Shown here piece by piece: positions 17,165 to 27,104 of a DNA stretch of 64,000 nucleotides. The first letter of the stretch is position 1; the number at the start of each line of letters is the position of its first letter. The notes under the pieces are model-generated. The model did no database searches. It was not told where the DNA came from and saw nothing but the letters and a program-made list of their open reading frames with translations. Made by a program: the position numbers and the translations under genes. Source of the DNA: Lautropia sp. (lineage in GTDB: Bacteria > Pseudomonadota > Gammaproteobacteria > Burkholderiales > Burkholderiaceae_E); the NCBI GenBank assembly GCA_030528325.1, contig JAUMZD010000011.1, forward strand, positions 18,386 through 82,385, in the 5' to 3' direction.

Positions 17165-19030
17165 TCAGCCTGCCAGACTGGCTTCGAGTTTCTGACGAAT
17201 CTCCTTCAGCTTGGCCGGCAGGCGCTCGCCGAGCTGGGTGAAGAGCTCGTCATGACGCTTGAACTCGGCACGCAGCTGAGCCGGGTCGATCGTGCTGATC
17301 TTCTTGTACTGTTCTTCGCTGAACTCGAGACCGGTCCAATGGATGTCGGCATAGGTGGGCGAGGTGCCATAGGCATGCTCCACACCTTTGCCGGTGCCTT
17401 CGAGCCGATCCAGAATCCACTTCAGCACGCGCATGTTTTCACCGAAGCCCGGCCAGATGAAACGGCCGTTTTCGTCGGTGCGGAACCAGTTGACGTTGAA
17501 GATCGGGGGAAGCTTGGCGCCCATGGCTTCCAGTTTCGGGCCGAGGTCGAGCCAGTGCTGGAAGTAGTCGCTCATGTTGTAGCCGCAGAAGGGCAGCATG
17601 GCGAACGGGTCGCGACGAACCACGCCCTGCTTGCCACCAGCGGCAGCGGTGGTTTCCGAACCCATCGTGGCAGCCATGTACACGCCTTCATCCCAGCTGC
17701 GGGCCTGGGTGATGAGCGGTACCGTGTCGGAGCGGCGGCCACCGAAGATGAACGCATCGATCGGCACACCAGCAGGGTCGTCCCATGCCGGGTCGACGGC
17801 CGGGTTGTTGGTGGCGGCGGTGGTGAAGCGGGAGTTGGCGTGCGCAGCCTTGCGGCCGTTCTTGCCGTCTTCGGGCGTCCAGTCCTTGCCCTGCCAGTCG
17901 ATCAGGTGGGCGGGTGGCTCGCTCAGGCCTTCCCACCAGACATCGCCGTCATCGGTCAGAGCCACGTTGGTGAAGAGCACGTTCCTGTCGAGTGCTGCGA
18001 TGCAGTTCGGGTTGCTCTTCCTGTTGGTGCCGGGGGCCACGCCGAAATAGCCTGCCTCGGGGTTGATGGCAAACAGGCGGCCGTTGGCATCGGGCTTGAT
18101 CCAGGCGATGTCGTCACCGACCGTGGTGACTTTCCAGCCCTCGAAGCCTTTGGGCGGGATCAGCATGGCGAAGTTGGTCTTGCCGCAGGCCGACGGGAAG
18201 GCGGCGGCCACATGATACTTCTTGCCTTCCGGCGAGGTCACGCCGAGGATCAGCATGTGCTCGGCCAGCCAGCCGGGGCCGCCATCGGCCGCAGCGTTCT
18301 TGCCCATCGACGAGGCGATCCGCAGTGCGAGGCACTTCTTGCCCAGCAGGGCGTTGCCACCGTAGCCCGAGCCATAGGACCAGATTTCGCGGGTTTCCGG
18401 ATAGTGGACGATGTATTTTTCATCGTTGCAGGGCCAGGCCACGTCCTGCTGGCCTTCGGCCAGCGGCACGCCCACGGTATGCACGCAAGGCACGTATTCG
18501 CCGTTCTCGCCGAGCACATCCCAGACAGCCTTGCCCATACGGGTCATGATGCGCATGCTGGCGACGACGTAGGGAGAGTCGGTCAGCTCGATGCCGATCT
18601 GGGCGATGTTGCTGCCGAGGGGGCCCATCGAGAAGGGGACGACATACATCGTGCGACCCTTCATGCTGCCGTCGAACAGCTTGTCCAGCTTGGCCCGCAT
18701 TTCAGCCGGTGCCATCCAGTTGTTGGTGGGGCCTGCGTCGATTTCCTTCTCGCTGCAGATGAAGGTGCGGTCTTCGACCCTTGCCACATCAGAGGGATTC
18801 GAGCGTGCCAGATAGGAGCCAGGACGCTTTTCGGGATTCAGCTTGATCAGGGTGCCACGCTCGACCATCTCTTCGCAGAGGCGGTCATATTCGGCCTGGC
18901 TGCCATCTGCCCAGAGGACACGGGCAGGCTGTGTCAGCTGGGCAATCTGGCGAACCCACTCGATGATCCCTTTATGGCGTACTTCGGGAGGAATGACTCC
19001 AATGTCGACGGCAGATGATGCTGATGTCAT
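17165..19030 (-). CDS. pckG: Phosphoenolpyruvate carboxykinase (GTP)
   Basis: Converts oxaloacetate and GTP to phosphoenolpyruvate, GDP and CO2, the entry to gluconeogenesis. The 621 residues are typical for the GTP-dependent family. The kinase-1a P-loop FPSACGKTN is present, with the active-site cysteine that marks GTP-type enzymes. [19 protein letters not shown] and the guanine-pocket region [12 protein letters not shown] are also family signatures. It stands alone, ends at a strong terminator, and its 5' side holds a dispersed repeat copy. It would use oxaloacetate from the LigK reaction encoded about 20 kb to the right, a metabolic link only. Confidence 0.97.
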   Translation of the reverse strand: MTSASSAVDIGVIPPEVRHKGIIEWVRQIAQLTQPARVLWADGSQAEYDRLCEEMVERGTLIKLNPEKRPGSYLARSNPSDVARVEDRTFICSEKEIDAGPTNNWMAPAEMRAKLDKLFDGSMKGRTMYVVPFSMGPLGSNIAQIGIELTDSPYVVASMRIMTRMGKAVWDVLGENGEYVPCVHTVGVPLAEGQQDVAWPCNDEKYIVHYPETREIWSYGSGYGGNALLGKKCLALRIASSMGKNAAADGGPGWLAEHMLILGVTSPEGKKYHVAAAFPSACGKTNFAMLIPPKGFEGWKVTTVGDDIAWIKPDANGRLFAINPEAGYFGVAPGTNRKSNPNCIAALDRNVLFTNVALTDDGDVWWEGLSEPPAHLIDWQGKDWTPEDGKNGRKAAHANSRFTTAATNNPAVDPAWDDPAGVPIDAFIFGGRRSDTVPLITQARSWDEGVYMAATMGSETTAAAGGKQGVVRRDPFAMLPFCGYNMSDYFQHWLDLGPKLEAMGAKLPPIFNVNWFRTDENGRFIWPGFGENMRVLKWILDRLEGTGKGVEHAYGTSPTYADIHWTGLEFSEEQYKKISTIDPAQLRAEFKRHDELFTQLGERLPAKLKEIRQKLEASLAG

Positions 19031-19145
19031 AGCTGGATTTCCTTGTGGAGATTGAACAAAAAGAAAGTCGGCACTTACTTACCAAAGAGACCGCATATGA
19101 CCAGCATCTTCGTGAGCATTCATGACTTCAATGCGACGACTGCCC

Positions 19146-19310
19146 AGCCGCTTGGGCGGCAGGAAAGTCGCGGGCTGCAAACCGACCGCGCCGGCCCATT
19201 CTGCACCCGCTTCCTGCCCCTTGGTACCGGCCACGGGGCGGCGAATCGGGCACGAACCGTGCTCGGCGGGGCCGATTTTCGCCTTCGCGATTCCTGCCGC
19301 CCAAGCGCCT
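19146..19310 (+). repeat. Dispersed repeat, copy 4 (full length)
   Basis: Runs from GCCGCTTGGGCGGCAGGAAA to TTCCTGCCGCCCAAGCGCCT, about 165 bp, with the ends inverted repeats of each other. It is the cleanest copy in the window and lies between the divergent pckG and metC-like genes. The rest of this 630-bp intergenic stretch (19031-19663) shows nothing I can name. Confidence 0.85.
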
Positions 19311-19663
19311 GGTGTGATGCCTGCCAATCTGCCGATCTCCTGTTGAACCTGTGACAAGCAAGGCACTGGTGTCAGTGTGTTGTTTGTCTCAGGCTGTGGG
19401 TAGGTTTTTCTACCCCTAATTGTGATCCTATTCTGAGTTTCTGTCCGGGGTGCTGATGACTGACCGGGTATCTGGGATAGTGCCGCTGTGACGGGATGCG
19501 CAACGACGGCCAAAAAGACTGTCTCTGACAGGGGGTAAGATGCCTGTCTTGCGTGTGAAGGGCCGCTGGCAGGGAAGGGAAGGGCGGAAGGAAAGGTCTG
19601 ATATTTTCTCGAAAGCCATTGAAAACAGCCTCATATAGGCAAGTGAGTACAAACTTTCCATTC

Positions 19664-20950
19664 ATGCGGGATCAGGATCAATTACAGGGAGCCAATGCTG
19701 TGCAGGATCGAGAAGATCGAGTAACGTCCACTCAGGGTGTTTTAAAAAAACAACATTCCGATAAGGGTTCAACCCAATTGAATGAAGTGGGTCGAGGTAT
19801 TAGTCGCCCGATTCATGTGCTGAATCCGCCGGTAGTTCGTGCCTCCAGTGTGATCTTCGATTCAGTGGGCGCCGCCTGGGAAGAAGGCAGTGCCACGGGC
19901 AGGGGCGAACGACACCGTTCGACCTACGCCACGGCCGGGACGGAGACCACCTATACGTTGATGGATGCCGTGGCAGCGCTGGAAGGGGAGGGCCATGACT
20001 GCCGGGCTGCCTTGATGTCTTCCGGGCTGCTGGCGATCAGCACAGCGATGTTGGCATTCACCAACCCTGGTGATCATGTGCTGATGAGCGATTCGGTCTA
20101 TGGGCCGGCACGGCACTTTGCCGAGACGGTACTGAAGCGCTTTGGCGTGACGACAAGCTATTTCGATCCACTGGCCCGGCCGGACGAGCTTGACAGGTTG
20201 GCAAGTGCTCACACTCGCATGATCTATCTGGAAAGCCCGGGCAGCTACACCTTCGAGATTCAGGACGTGCCTGCCATTTGCGAGTGGGCGCGCGCGCGCG
20301 GTGTGCTGAGCGTCATCGACAACACCTACGCCTCGCCACGTCTGGCCCGGCCTTTCGATTGGGGGGTGGACGTTTCGCTGATTGCACTGACCAAATACTG
20401 GTGTGGCCATGCAGATGTGCTGATGGGCGCGGCGGTCGTGCGTGAGCCTTTGTGGCAGCAACTCTGGGACACCGTCCGCCAGTTGGGCGTGTGCGTCGGC
20501 GGGGATGACGCCTGGCTGGTCCTGCGGGGTTTGCGTACGCTCGATGCCCGGATGGCGGTTCACGAGAAAACGGCATTGACCGTGGCCCGCTGGCTGGAGC
20601 AGCAGCCGGATGTGGTGCGTGTGCTACATCCGGGCCTGGAGAGTCACCCGCAGCATGCGCTGTTCAAGCGGGATTTTCTGGGCAGCAATGGCCTTTTCTC
20701 GTTCGAGTTGAAGCCGGTCTCTTCGGCGGCGGTGGCGGCATTGTGCAATGGCCGGCGACATTTCCAGATCGGCTACTCTTGGGGGGGGTTCGAGAGCCTC
20801 ATCATGCCGGCCCATCTCCAGGGTGCCAGAAGCGTCGGTCCCTGGTCGGGTGGCCCGTTAGTGAGGATTCACTGCGGCCTGGAGTCTGCTGATGCCTTGA
20901 TCGCTGATCTGGATGAAGGTCTGAAAGCGATGCGTGCTGTCTCTGCTTGA
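19664..20950 (+). CDS. metC: Cystathionine beta-lyase (MetC-like PLP enzyme)
   Basis: PLP-dependent Cys/Met metabolism enzyme; the closest fit is cystathionine beta-lyase, which gives homocysteine, pyruvate and ammonia. Visible signatures are the phosphate-binding region ALMSSGLLAISTAMLAF, VIDNTYASP with the PLP-pyridine aspartate, and LTKYWCGHADVLMG carrying the PLP lysine. YSWGGFESL near the C-terminus is characteristic of MetC rather than of gamma-synthases. The start is uncertain: the ATG at 19664 gives 428 residues, but a GTG at 19700 has a better ribosome site (GGGAG) and a length nearer the family's 390-400. The first 45 residues are polar and unconserved-looking. Confidence 0.88.
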   Translation: MRDQDQLQGANAVQDREDRVTSTQGVLKKQHSDKGSTQLNEVGRGISRPIHVLNPPVVRASSVIFDSVGAAWEEGSATGRGERHRSTYATAGTETTYTLMDAVAALEGEGHDCRAALMSSGLLAISTAMLAFTNPGDHVLMSDSVYGPARHFAETVLKRFGVTTSYFDPLARPDELDRLASAHTRMIYLESPGSYTFEIQDVPAICEWARARGVLSVIDNTYASPRLARPFDWGVDVSLIALTKYWCGHADVLMGAAVVREPLWQQLWDTVRQLGVCVGGDDAWLVLRGLRTLDARMAVHEKTALTVARWLEQQPDVVRVLHPGLESHPQHALFKRDFLGSNGLFSFELKPVSSAAVAALCNGRRHFQIGYSWGGFESLIMPAHLQGARSVGPWSGGPLVRIHCGLESADALIADLDEGLKAMRAVSA

Positions 20951-20973
20951 TGACAGGGTGTGAAGCCGTGCCC

Positions 20974-21002
20974 CTGCCGCCCCAAGCGCCTGGGGGCGGC
21001 AG
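20974..21002 (+). terminator. Hairpin downstream of the metC-like gene
   Basis: A perfect 10-bp stem CTGCCGCCCC / GGGGCGGCAG with an 8-base loop (AAGCGCCT), 24 bases after the metC-like stop. No T run follows. The sequence resembles an end of the dispersed repeat folded on itself, so it may be a repeat scrap acting as an mRNA 3' stabiliser or weak terminator. Confidence 0.5.
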
Positions 21003-21198
21003 CTGTGGATCACACCGCTCAGGCCGAGCCGATCGATGGGGCTCTCTGCCAGCTGTCTCTGGTGAAAAACTGCTGGCAGTCGCCAACTATTTACACCCCA
21101 GCGTCGGGTAAATTGACGATAATTTCAGGGTTCGGTTGTCGGTGAACTTGCCGGCAACCGCCGATTCCTAGTTAGTGCTCACTTATAGGGTAGTTGTG

Positions 21199-22329
21199 AT
21201 GACGCCTGAAGGCCTCCTTCCAATCGATCAATTGATTAACCAGGATCTCGACGACCTGATCCGCAAGGCCCGTCCGCAGTACGAGGCCATGGCAGGTCAT
21301 CAGGTGTGGCTGACCGGTGGCGCCGGCTTCCTGGGCTACTACCTGGTGCTGTCGATCGGGCACTGGAACAAGACGGCGCCGGCCGACAAGAAGATCCGGC
21401 TCACGGTGCTGGACAACTATGTGCGTGGCGTGCCGGCCTGGCTCGAAGGGGCCAAGTCCGATGAGATCGTGCTGCGCAAGCATGATGTGACGCATCCGAT
21501 TCCGGCAGATCTGCCGCCGGCGAATTTCATCATCCACGCCGCTTCGATCGCTTCGCCGATGTACTACCGGAAGTATCCGCTGGAGACGATCGATGCCAAT
21601 GTGAACGGCCTGCGTCTGATGCTCGACTACGCAGCCGAGCGCAACCAGAAGGCGCCGGGCTCGATGAAGGGCTTTCTGTTCTTCTCGACCAGCGAGATCT
21701 ATGGTGATCCGACGCCGGACGCGATCCCCACGCCGGAAACCTATCGTGGCCTGGTCTCTTGCACCGGTCCGCGTGCCTGCTATGACGAGTCGAAGCGGGT
21801 GGGCGAGACGCTGTGTGTGCTCTATGCCCAGAACAAGGGTGTGCCGGTGTCGCAGGCGCGGCCCTTCAACAACTATGGTCCAGGCCTGAAGATCACCGAT
21901 GGCCGAGTGCTGCCCGACTTTGCCCGTGACGTGCTGGCCGGTCGTGACATCGTGATGCTGTCCGATGGTTCCCCGACCCGAACCTTCTGCTATATCACCG
22001 ATGCACTGTCGGGCTACCTGCGGGTGCTGGTCAACGGTCGTCGTGGCGAGCCGTACAACATCGGCATCGAGACGCCCGAGATCACGATGCGCGAGCTGGC
22101 CGAGAAGGTTCGCAAGCTGGCCAACGAGCTGTGGGGCTATGAAGGCAAGGTGATCCACAAGCTGTCGGACGAGGGCGAGGTCTATCTGGCCGACAACCCG
22201 AACCGTCGCTGCCCGATCATCACGAAGGCGCGCACCGAGCTGGGCTATGCGCCGGAAGTCGATGTGGACACGGGTCTGCGCCGCATCCTGAACTGGTATT
22301 ACTTCAATCGCGAAGCTGAGGCTGCCTGA
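21199..22329 (+). CDS. NAD-dependent sugar epimerase/dehydratase, probable UDP-glucuronate decarboxylase
   Basis: Extended short-chain dehydrogenase acting on a nucleotide sugar. The N-terminal Rossmann motif is TGGAGFLGYYL and the catalytic pair is YDESKRVGET (Tyr-xxx-Lys), a context (CYDESKR) typical of UDP-xylose synthases/UDP-glucuronate decarboxylases. I start it at the ATG at 21199 (MTPEGLLPIDQLI), 376 residues. The first about 40 residues precede the Rossmann fold and are longer than in most family members. Its stop overlaps the ugd start (TGATG), so the pair would convert UDP-glucose to UDP-glucuronate and then UDP-xylose or a related sugar for surface polysaccharide. The exact product is inference. 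Confidence 0.85.
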   Translation: MTPEGLLPIDQLINQDLDDLIRKARPQYEAMAGHQVWLTGGAGFLGYYLVLSIGHWNKTAPADKKIRLTVLDNYVRGVPAWLEGAKSDEIVLRKHDVTHPIPADLPPANFIIHAASIASPMYYRKYPLETIDANVNGLRLMLDYAAERNQKAPGSMKGFLFFSTSEIYGDPTPDAIPTPETYRGLVSCTGPRACYDESKRVGETLCVLYAQNKGVPVSQARPFNNYGPGLKITDGRVLPDFARDVLAGRDIVMLSDGSPTRTFCYITDALSGYLRVLVNGRRGEPYNIGIETPEITMRELAEKVRKLANELWGYEGKVIHKLSDEGEVYLADNPNRRCPIITKARTELGYAPEVDVDTGLRRILNWYYFNREAEAA

Positions 22330-23735
22330 TGAAAATTTGTGTGGTGGGAACCGGCTATGTCGGTCTGGTGTCCGGTACGGGCTTGGCCTCGATCGGACAC
22401 GAGGTGGTGTGCGTGGATGTGGATGCGGCCAAGGTGGATCGCATCAACCGCGGCGAGCCGCCTATCCATGAAGAAGGTCTGGAGCCGCTGCTGAAGGCGA
22501 ACGTGGGCAAGGGCCTGCGCGCCTCGACTTCGCTGGCCGAGGCGATGGATGGTGCGGACGTGGCACTGATCTGCGTCGGCACGCCCTTTGATGGCAAGCT
22601 GATCGACCTGAGCTATGTGTTGCAGGTCTCGCGTGAAATCGGTGAGGTGCTGAAGGCGCAGGCCGAGGCGGCGAAGGCGGCCGGACGCGAGCCGCACTAT
22701 TGTGTGGTGACGGTCAAGAGCACGGTGGTGCCGGGCACGACCGACACGGATGTGCGCCAGGCCATCGAGTCGGTGTCGGGCCTCGAGGCCGGCCGGGATT
22801 TCGGCCTGGGCATGAACCCGGAGTTTCTGGCTGAAGGCGTGGCCGTGAAGGACTTCCAGCAGCCGGATCGCATCGTGGTGGGCGGTATCGACAGGCGCTC
22901 GACCGAGCAGCTGGCCCGCATGTATCAGCACTTTGCCGACAAGGGTGTGCCGGTCGTGCAGACCACGCCGCGTACAGCCGAGATGATCAAGTACACCTCG
23001 AATGCCTTCATGGCCACGATGATTTCGTTCTCGAACGAGATCGCACGGGTGTGTGATGGCATCGGGGATCTGGATGCAGCGGAAGTGTTCAAGGGTTTGC
23101 ACCTGATGAAGCACCTGATCTATCGGGATGGGGCTGGCGAGCTGAAGATCGCAGGTGCTTCCTCCTTCCTGTGGGCAGGTTGCGGTTTTGGCGGCAGCTG
23201 CTTCCCGAAGGATGTGAAAGCGATCACGGCGCATGCAGCCAACCGGGGCGTACCGACGCCGATGCTGGATGCGGTGCTGTCCACGAACAAGACGCAGCCC
23301 GAGCGGATGATCTCGATGCTGAAGGATCGCCTGGGCGAGTTGAAGGGCCGGAAGGTGACGGTGCTGGGTGTGGCCTTCAAGCCGGGGACGGACGATGTGC
23401 GTGAGTCGCCGGCATTGCCGATCATCGCTGATCTGGTGAGGGCTGGCGTGGAAGTGACCGCTCACGATCCGATCGCGGTCGAGACCGGTCGGAGGGCGCT
23501 GGCCGAGTTCGGTGTCGCGCCGGATGCTTATGCCTTCGAGGCGGATCTGGATCGTGCGCTGGCTTCGGCCGAGGCCGTGCTGCTGGTGACGAGCTGGCCG
23601 GAGTACAAGGCGGTGCCCGAGCTTCAGCACAAGGCTGGCCGTGAGGCGGTGCCGCTGATCGATGGGCGTCGTTTCATTGCCCGTGATGCGCTGCCGGCTT
23701 ATAGCGGTATCGGTCTGTCGTTGAAGGCGGGCTGA
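22329..23735 (+). CDS. ugd: UDP-glucose 6-dehydrogenase
   Basis: Oxidises UDP-glucose twice with NAD+ to UDP-glucuronate. The 468 residues contain the N-terminal Rossmann motif VVGTGYVGLVSG, CVGTP, the central GMNPEFLAEG, and the catalytic-cysteine segment CGFGGSCFPKD. The C-terminal NAD/substrate domain includes VLGVAFKPGTDDVRESPA. It begins within the stop codon of the decarboxylase-like gene and ends before a strong terminator, so the two form a dicistronic unit. Confidence 0.95.
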   Translation: MKICVVGTGYVGLVSGTGLASIGHEVVCVDVDAAKVDRINRGEPPIHEEGLEPLLKANVGKGLRASTSLAEAMDGADVALICVGTPFDGKLIDLSYVLQVSREIGEVLKAQAEAAKAAGREPHYCVVTVKSTVVPGTTDTDVRQAIESVSGLEAGRDFGLGMNPEFLAEGVAVKDFQQPDRIVVGGIDRRSTEQLARMYQHFADKGVPVVQTTPRTAEMIKYTSNAFMATMISFSNEIARVCDGIGDLDAAEVFKGLHLMKHLIYRDGAGELKIAGASSFLWAGCGFGGSCFPKDVKAITAHAANRGVPTPMLDAVLSTNKTQPERMISMLKDRLGELKGRKVTVLGVAFKPGTDDVRESPALPIIADLVRAGVEVTAHDPIAVETGRRALAEFGVAPDAYAFEADLDRALASAEAVLLVTSWPEYKAVPELQHKAGREAVPLIDGRRFIARDALPAYSGIGLSLKAG

Positions 23736-23824
23736 TCACAGGAAGCGCCTGATGACCAGTATGTGAATGCTTACTTGGCTTCAAGGCGCTATCAGAACTG
23801 CTTGGCCTGAATGGCCTGTCTGAG

Positions 23825-23861
23825 AAACGGCGTTGTCCTCCCTTGGGGCACAACGCCGTTT
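23825..23861 (+). terminator. Intrinsic terminator of the ugd transcript
   Basis: A perfect 12-bp stem (AAACGGCGTTGT / ACAACGCCGTTT) with a 13-base loop, followed by CCTGTTTCTTCC on the plus strand. It lies about 90 bases after the ugd stop. Confidence 0.75.
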
Positions 23862-23918
23862 CCTGTTTCTTCCTGCCGTGTGTGTCAGGGCTCGACGGAA
23901 GGCTTCTGGTACGAGCAG

Positions 23919-23941
23919 AAAAAACCCCGCCTAAGGCGGGG
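23919..23941 (-). terminator. Intrinsic terminator of the universal stress gene
   Basis: A 7-bp stem CCCCGCC / GGCGGGG with a 3-base loop. On the minus strand the stem is followed by six T. It lies 116 bases past the stop of the minus-strand gene that ends at 24057. Confidence 0.75.
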
Positions 23942-24056
23942 CTGTCTGGCGCGGATAGCAGCCGTGAAAGGCGCTCGCCTCAGGATTTTCGCCGCGCCAG
24001 ATCGTCAGGCCGATTTTGCCTGTCGGGGCAGAACCGGGGTGTCATCATCCGTTGCT

Positions 24057-24524
24057 TCACTTGGCTTCGGCGTCGGTATGACGGATGACGAGCAGGTCGA
24101 TGTTGGCCTGGCTCAGCAGGCGGCGGGTGGCGCTGCCGAGCAGCAGGGCACTGAAACCGCTGCGTCCATGGGAAGCCACGACGATCAGATCGGCTTTTTT
24201 CTCGCGAGCCACGAGAATGATGCCGTCGGCCGGTTCATCGGCGACCTCGAAAGCGGTGTCGGGCGTCAGACCGGCCGCTTTGGCTTTTTCGGCCGCCTTG
24301 TCGAGGATCTCCTTGCCGGCGCTGCGAACTTTCTCGTCGTGCTCGGCTGCCGTCATGTAGTTGTTGGGCACCAGATCGCCGGCGTAGAGCGGCGGCGCAT
24401 AGGGGGCGCCGATGTTGGCAATGGTGACGGAGGCCTTCAGAGCATTGGCCAGATTGATGCCGGCGTCAACAGCGCGATCAGACAGCGGGGAACCATCGGT
24501 GGCGATCAGGATGTGCTTGTACAT
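24057..24524 (-). CDS. Universal stress protein (UspA family)
   Basis: Single-domain Usp of 155 residues, cytoplasmic, probably dimeric and ATP-binding. It begins MYKHILIATDGSPLSDRAVD, with the strand-1 aspartate, and has the nucleotide loop ASHGRSGFSALLLGSATRRLL near the C-terminus; this follows the G-2x-G-9x-G(S/T) pattern except that the first glycine is alanine. An AGGAG ribosome site precedes the ATG. It is monocistronic with its own terminator. The 362 bases upstream, to 24886, show no feature I can name. Confidence 0.92.
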   Translation of the reverse strand: MYKHILIATDGSPLSDRAVDAGINLANALKASVTIANIGAPYAPPLYAGDLVPNNYMTAAEHDEKVRSAGKEILDKAAEKAKAAGLTPDTAFEVADEPADGIILVAREKKADLIVVASHGRSGFSALLLGSATRRLLSQANIDLLVIRHTDAEAK

Positions 24525-24886
24525 GAGGAGGTCTCCTACAGAAGTTGATCGACAAAACCACGTCGGGCCTGGATCGTGAGGGGCGGAGGAAGTGCCGGCT
24601 CACGGATGACCCGGTATCCCTGCAACAGGCCGGACTGGCCGGGGCGCTGGAAGGTTCGAACTTGCGGGCGGGGGCGCAGGCACCCTGCGGCGCAAGCGGG
24701 ATGCTCGCTCGTCAGGGCCAGTTGCCCTGGTGCTGCAAATCGTCAATTCCAGCTGCCTGATTGCGGACAATACGCATTCTTTAACCTAAGGATAGACCAG
24801 ATTTGCCCACTCGGGGAGGGAGGCCCATTTTTTTGTTGGCTGTCGGGGGCGCCATGCAGCAGCGGTGCTGGCCAGCGTGAGGGCTT

Positions 24887-26698
24887 TCAGCAGATGGGCT
24901 GGCCCTGGCAGGGGAGGAAACGGGTGCTCTGGCGGATCTGGGCCTGCAGTTGCGCGGCGGAAACGGGGGGGCTGAACAGATTGCCCTGAACCGTGCAGCG
25001 GGGCAGGAACTGCTGGAGGCAGTCGAACTCTTCTTTGGTTTCGATGCCTTCTGCCACGGCGCTGAGCTTCAGCCCGGCAGCCAGCCCGAGAATGGCATGC
25101 ACGATGGCCTTTGAGACCGCCTTGCGGGGAAGTCCCCGGATGAAACTGCGGTCGATCTTGATTTCGTCGAAGGGTAGTGTGTGCAGATAGGTCAGTGACG
25201 AGTAGCCGGTGCCGAAATCATCGAGGGACAGCGACAGGCCAAGATGCTTCAGCGCGCTGATCAGGTCATGGACCTGGTCCCCGTTTTCGACCAGCAGCGA
25301 TTCGGTCAGCTCCAGCGTCAATAGTTCAGGCGGGAAACCGGTGTCCTTGAGGGCCTGCGCCACGGTATCGGTGAGGTTGCCACGGAGGGTCTGGGCTGCA
25401 GAGATGTTCACGGCGATCTGCAAGCGGGGCAGACCGGCATCCAGCCACGCACGTCCCTGCTGGCAGGCCTGATGCAGGGCCCAGGAACCGATGTCGGCGA
25501 TCAGGCCGGAACGCTCGGCAATGGGCACGAAATGTTCCGGCAGGATCATGCCAAGATCGCGATGGTGCCAGCGGATCAACGCCTCGACGCCGGTGATCTG
25601 CAGGGTCTGGCTGTCGATCTTGGGCTGGTAGACAAGCTGAAGCTCGTTGTAGCGGATCGCGTGACGCAGATGGTTTTCCAGCGCCAGAAAATTGGCACTG
25701 GCCGATGCCTGGGCCGGATCGAAGTACTCGATCCGATGTCCACCCCTCCGTTTGGCAATGGTCAGCGCGGTTTCGGCATGCTGCACCAGCTGGCAGGCGT
25801 CCTTGCCATGAGTGGGGAAGACGGCCAGGCCGATGCTGGCGGAAATGAACAACTCCCGCCCGTCGATGTGGATGGGCTGGGCCAGAATCTGTGAGAGGGA
25901 CTGCAGCCATTGCTGATGGGCGGGATCACGCGGACCACCCGGCAGCAGCGCCATGAAGCGGTCTCCACCGCAGCGGGCGAGCCAGGGCGAGGCTGTCATG
26001 GCCGGTCGGCGCCGGTCGGCGCCCGTATGCTGGCTGACCACATGGTCCAGCCGCTGGCTGAGTGCTTTCAGGTAGGCATCACCGATCTGGTGTCCGAGGC
26101 CCTCGTTGAGTTGCCGGAAGCGATCCACATCCAGCATCATCAGCGTGTACTTCTTCGGGGCCGAGCGCAGGACCACGTCGAGGCGACGCATGAAGCCGCT
26201 CCGGTTGGTCAGGCCCGTGAGCTGATCCAGCTTCAGCAGCCGATCCCGGTAGATCTTGAGCCCAAGGCACTGGCGCAGCTTCAGCAGCAGCGCTGTCCTG
26301 TTCACGGGCTTGGACATCACGTCCATCAGATTCAGGTCGAGCGCGAGTTGCCAGAGCGTGTCCTTCTGGCCGGAGGCGAGCAGGATGATGGGCAGTTGCT
26401 GCCAGGAGGGGTGCTGCCGGTTGCTCCGAAGCCATTGCAGCCGTTCGTGATCATCGGCGTCGAGACTGATCAGGACCAGTGCAGGCGGTCTTTCGGCCTG
26501 GATCAACGCCTCTGCTTCCCGGCAGTCGCTGGCAACCAGCAGGGCGCCCGGTCTTTCCTGGTTCAGAATGTCATGAACACTCTGGATCGTGACCTTGTCA
26601 TGATCCAATAGCAGAACGGCGTTCTGTTTTCCGATCAGTGCGTCTTCACTGCGGTTGCTGAGCAGTCCGCCGACGCTGAAATGGAGATCAGGACTCAC
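24887..26698 (-). CDS. Receiver-GGDEF-EAL protein, probable cyclic di-GMP phosphodiesterase
   Basis: A 603-residue cytoplasmic signalling protein; the start is GTG. Residues about 25-145 form a receiver-like domain with DHD at 32-34 and the conserved K130-P131, but serine 78 is where the phospho-accepting aspartate should be. The GGDEF domain (about 150-325) has GGDRF at 244-248, so the catalytic Glu is Arg and cyclase activity is unlikely. The EAL domain (about 340-590) looks intact: E372-A-L, N431, E466, D493-D494, K514, E550 and Q571 match the metal and substrate residues. I therefore infer a phosphodiesterase with two degenerate, possibly sensory, domains. It stands alone. Confidence 0.9.
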   Translation of the reverse strand: MSPDLHFSVGGLLSNRSEDALIGKQNAVLLLDHDKVTIQSVHDILNQERPGALLVASDCREAEALIQAERPPALVLISLDADDHERLQWLRSNRQHPSWQQLPIILLASGQKDTLWQLALDLNLMDVMSKPVNRTALLLKLRQCLGLKIYRDRLLKLDQLTGLTNRSGFMRRLDVVLRSAPKKYTLMMLDVDRFRQLNEGLGHQIGDAYLKALSQRLDHVVSQHTGADRRRPAMTASPWLARCGGDRFMALLPGGPRDPAHQQWLQSLSQILAQPIHIDGRELFISASIGLAVFPTHGKDACQLVQHAETALTIAKRRGGHRIEYFDPAQASASANFLALENHLRHAIRYNELQLVYQPKIDSQTLQITGVEALIRWHHRDLGMILPEHFVPIAERSGLIADIGSWALHQACQQGRAWLDAGLPRLQIAVNISAAQTLRGNLTDTVAQALKDTGFPPELLTLELTESLLVENGDQVHDLISALKHLGLSLSLDDFGTGYSSLTYLHTLPFDEIKIDRSFIRGLPRKAVSKAIVHAILGLAAGLKLSAVAEGIETKEEFDCLQQFLPRCTVQGNLFSPPVSAAQLQAQIRQSTRFLPCQGQPIC

Positions 26699-27104
26699 TT
26701 GTTCTTGCCGCCGAAAAAAGGCCCGTCGAGCATGACATGAACGGTGTGTTCATGCGGGAAGCTCCACGGTGCCATGACTTCGGGTGTTACTTCGGGGCTT
26801 AAAAGATACCCTATTTGTCGGGACGATTTTCATCGTGACCGGCTGGCATGGGGACTTTGGGCGGGATCAAATCGCGAATGCGCTGTTTTCCTCCGGAAGG
26901 TCGTGCCGAAAGCGACAGCCTGTCGGGATAAAAGCCACGCCAGTCATGGCGGAGCGCGCTCCTGCCGCCCAAGCGCCGGGGCCAACCGTTCGTCAGGTGG
27001 GGGTTCGTGCCTGTGCAGGCCGCCGAGAGGGGATGCCGGCGCCGGACATGCACGGTGGCCCGTGCTCATCGCTCTGGCAGCCGGCTGCACTCATCCTGTC
27101 CGGA
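26699..27104. other. Intergenic stretch with a dispersed-repeat scrap
   Basis: About 400 bases between two minus-strand genes. CCTGCCGCCCAAGCGCC at 26961-26977 is the outer end of the dispersed repeat. I see no gene, terminator or RNA structure in the rest. Confidence 0.5.
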
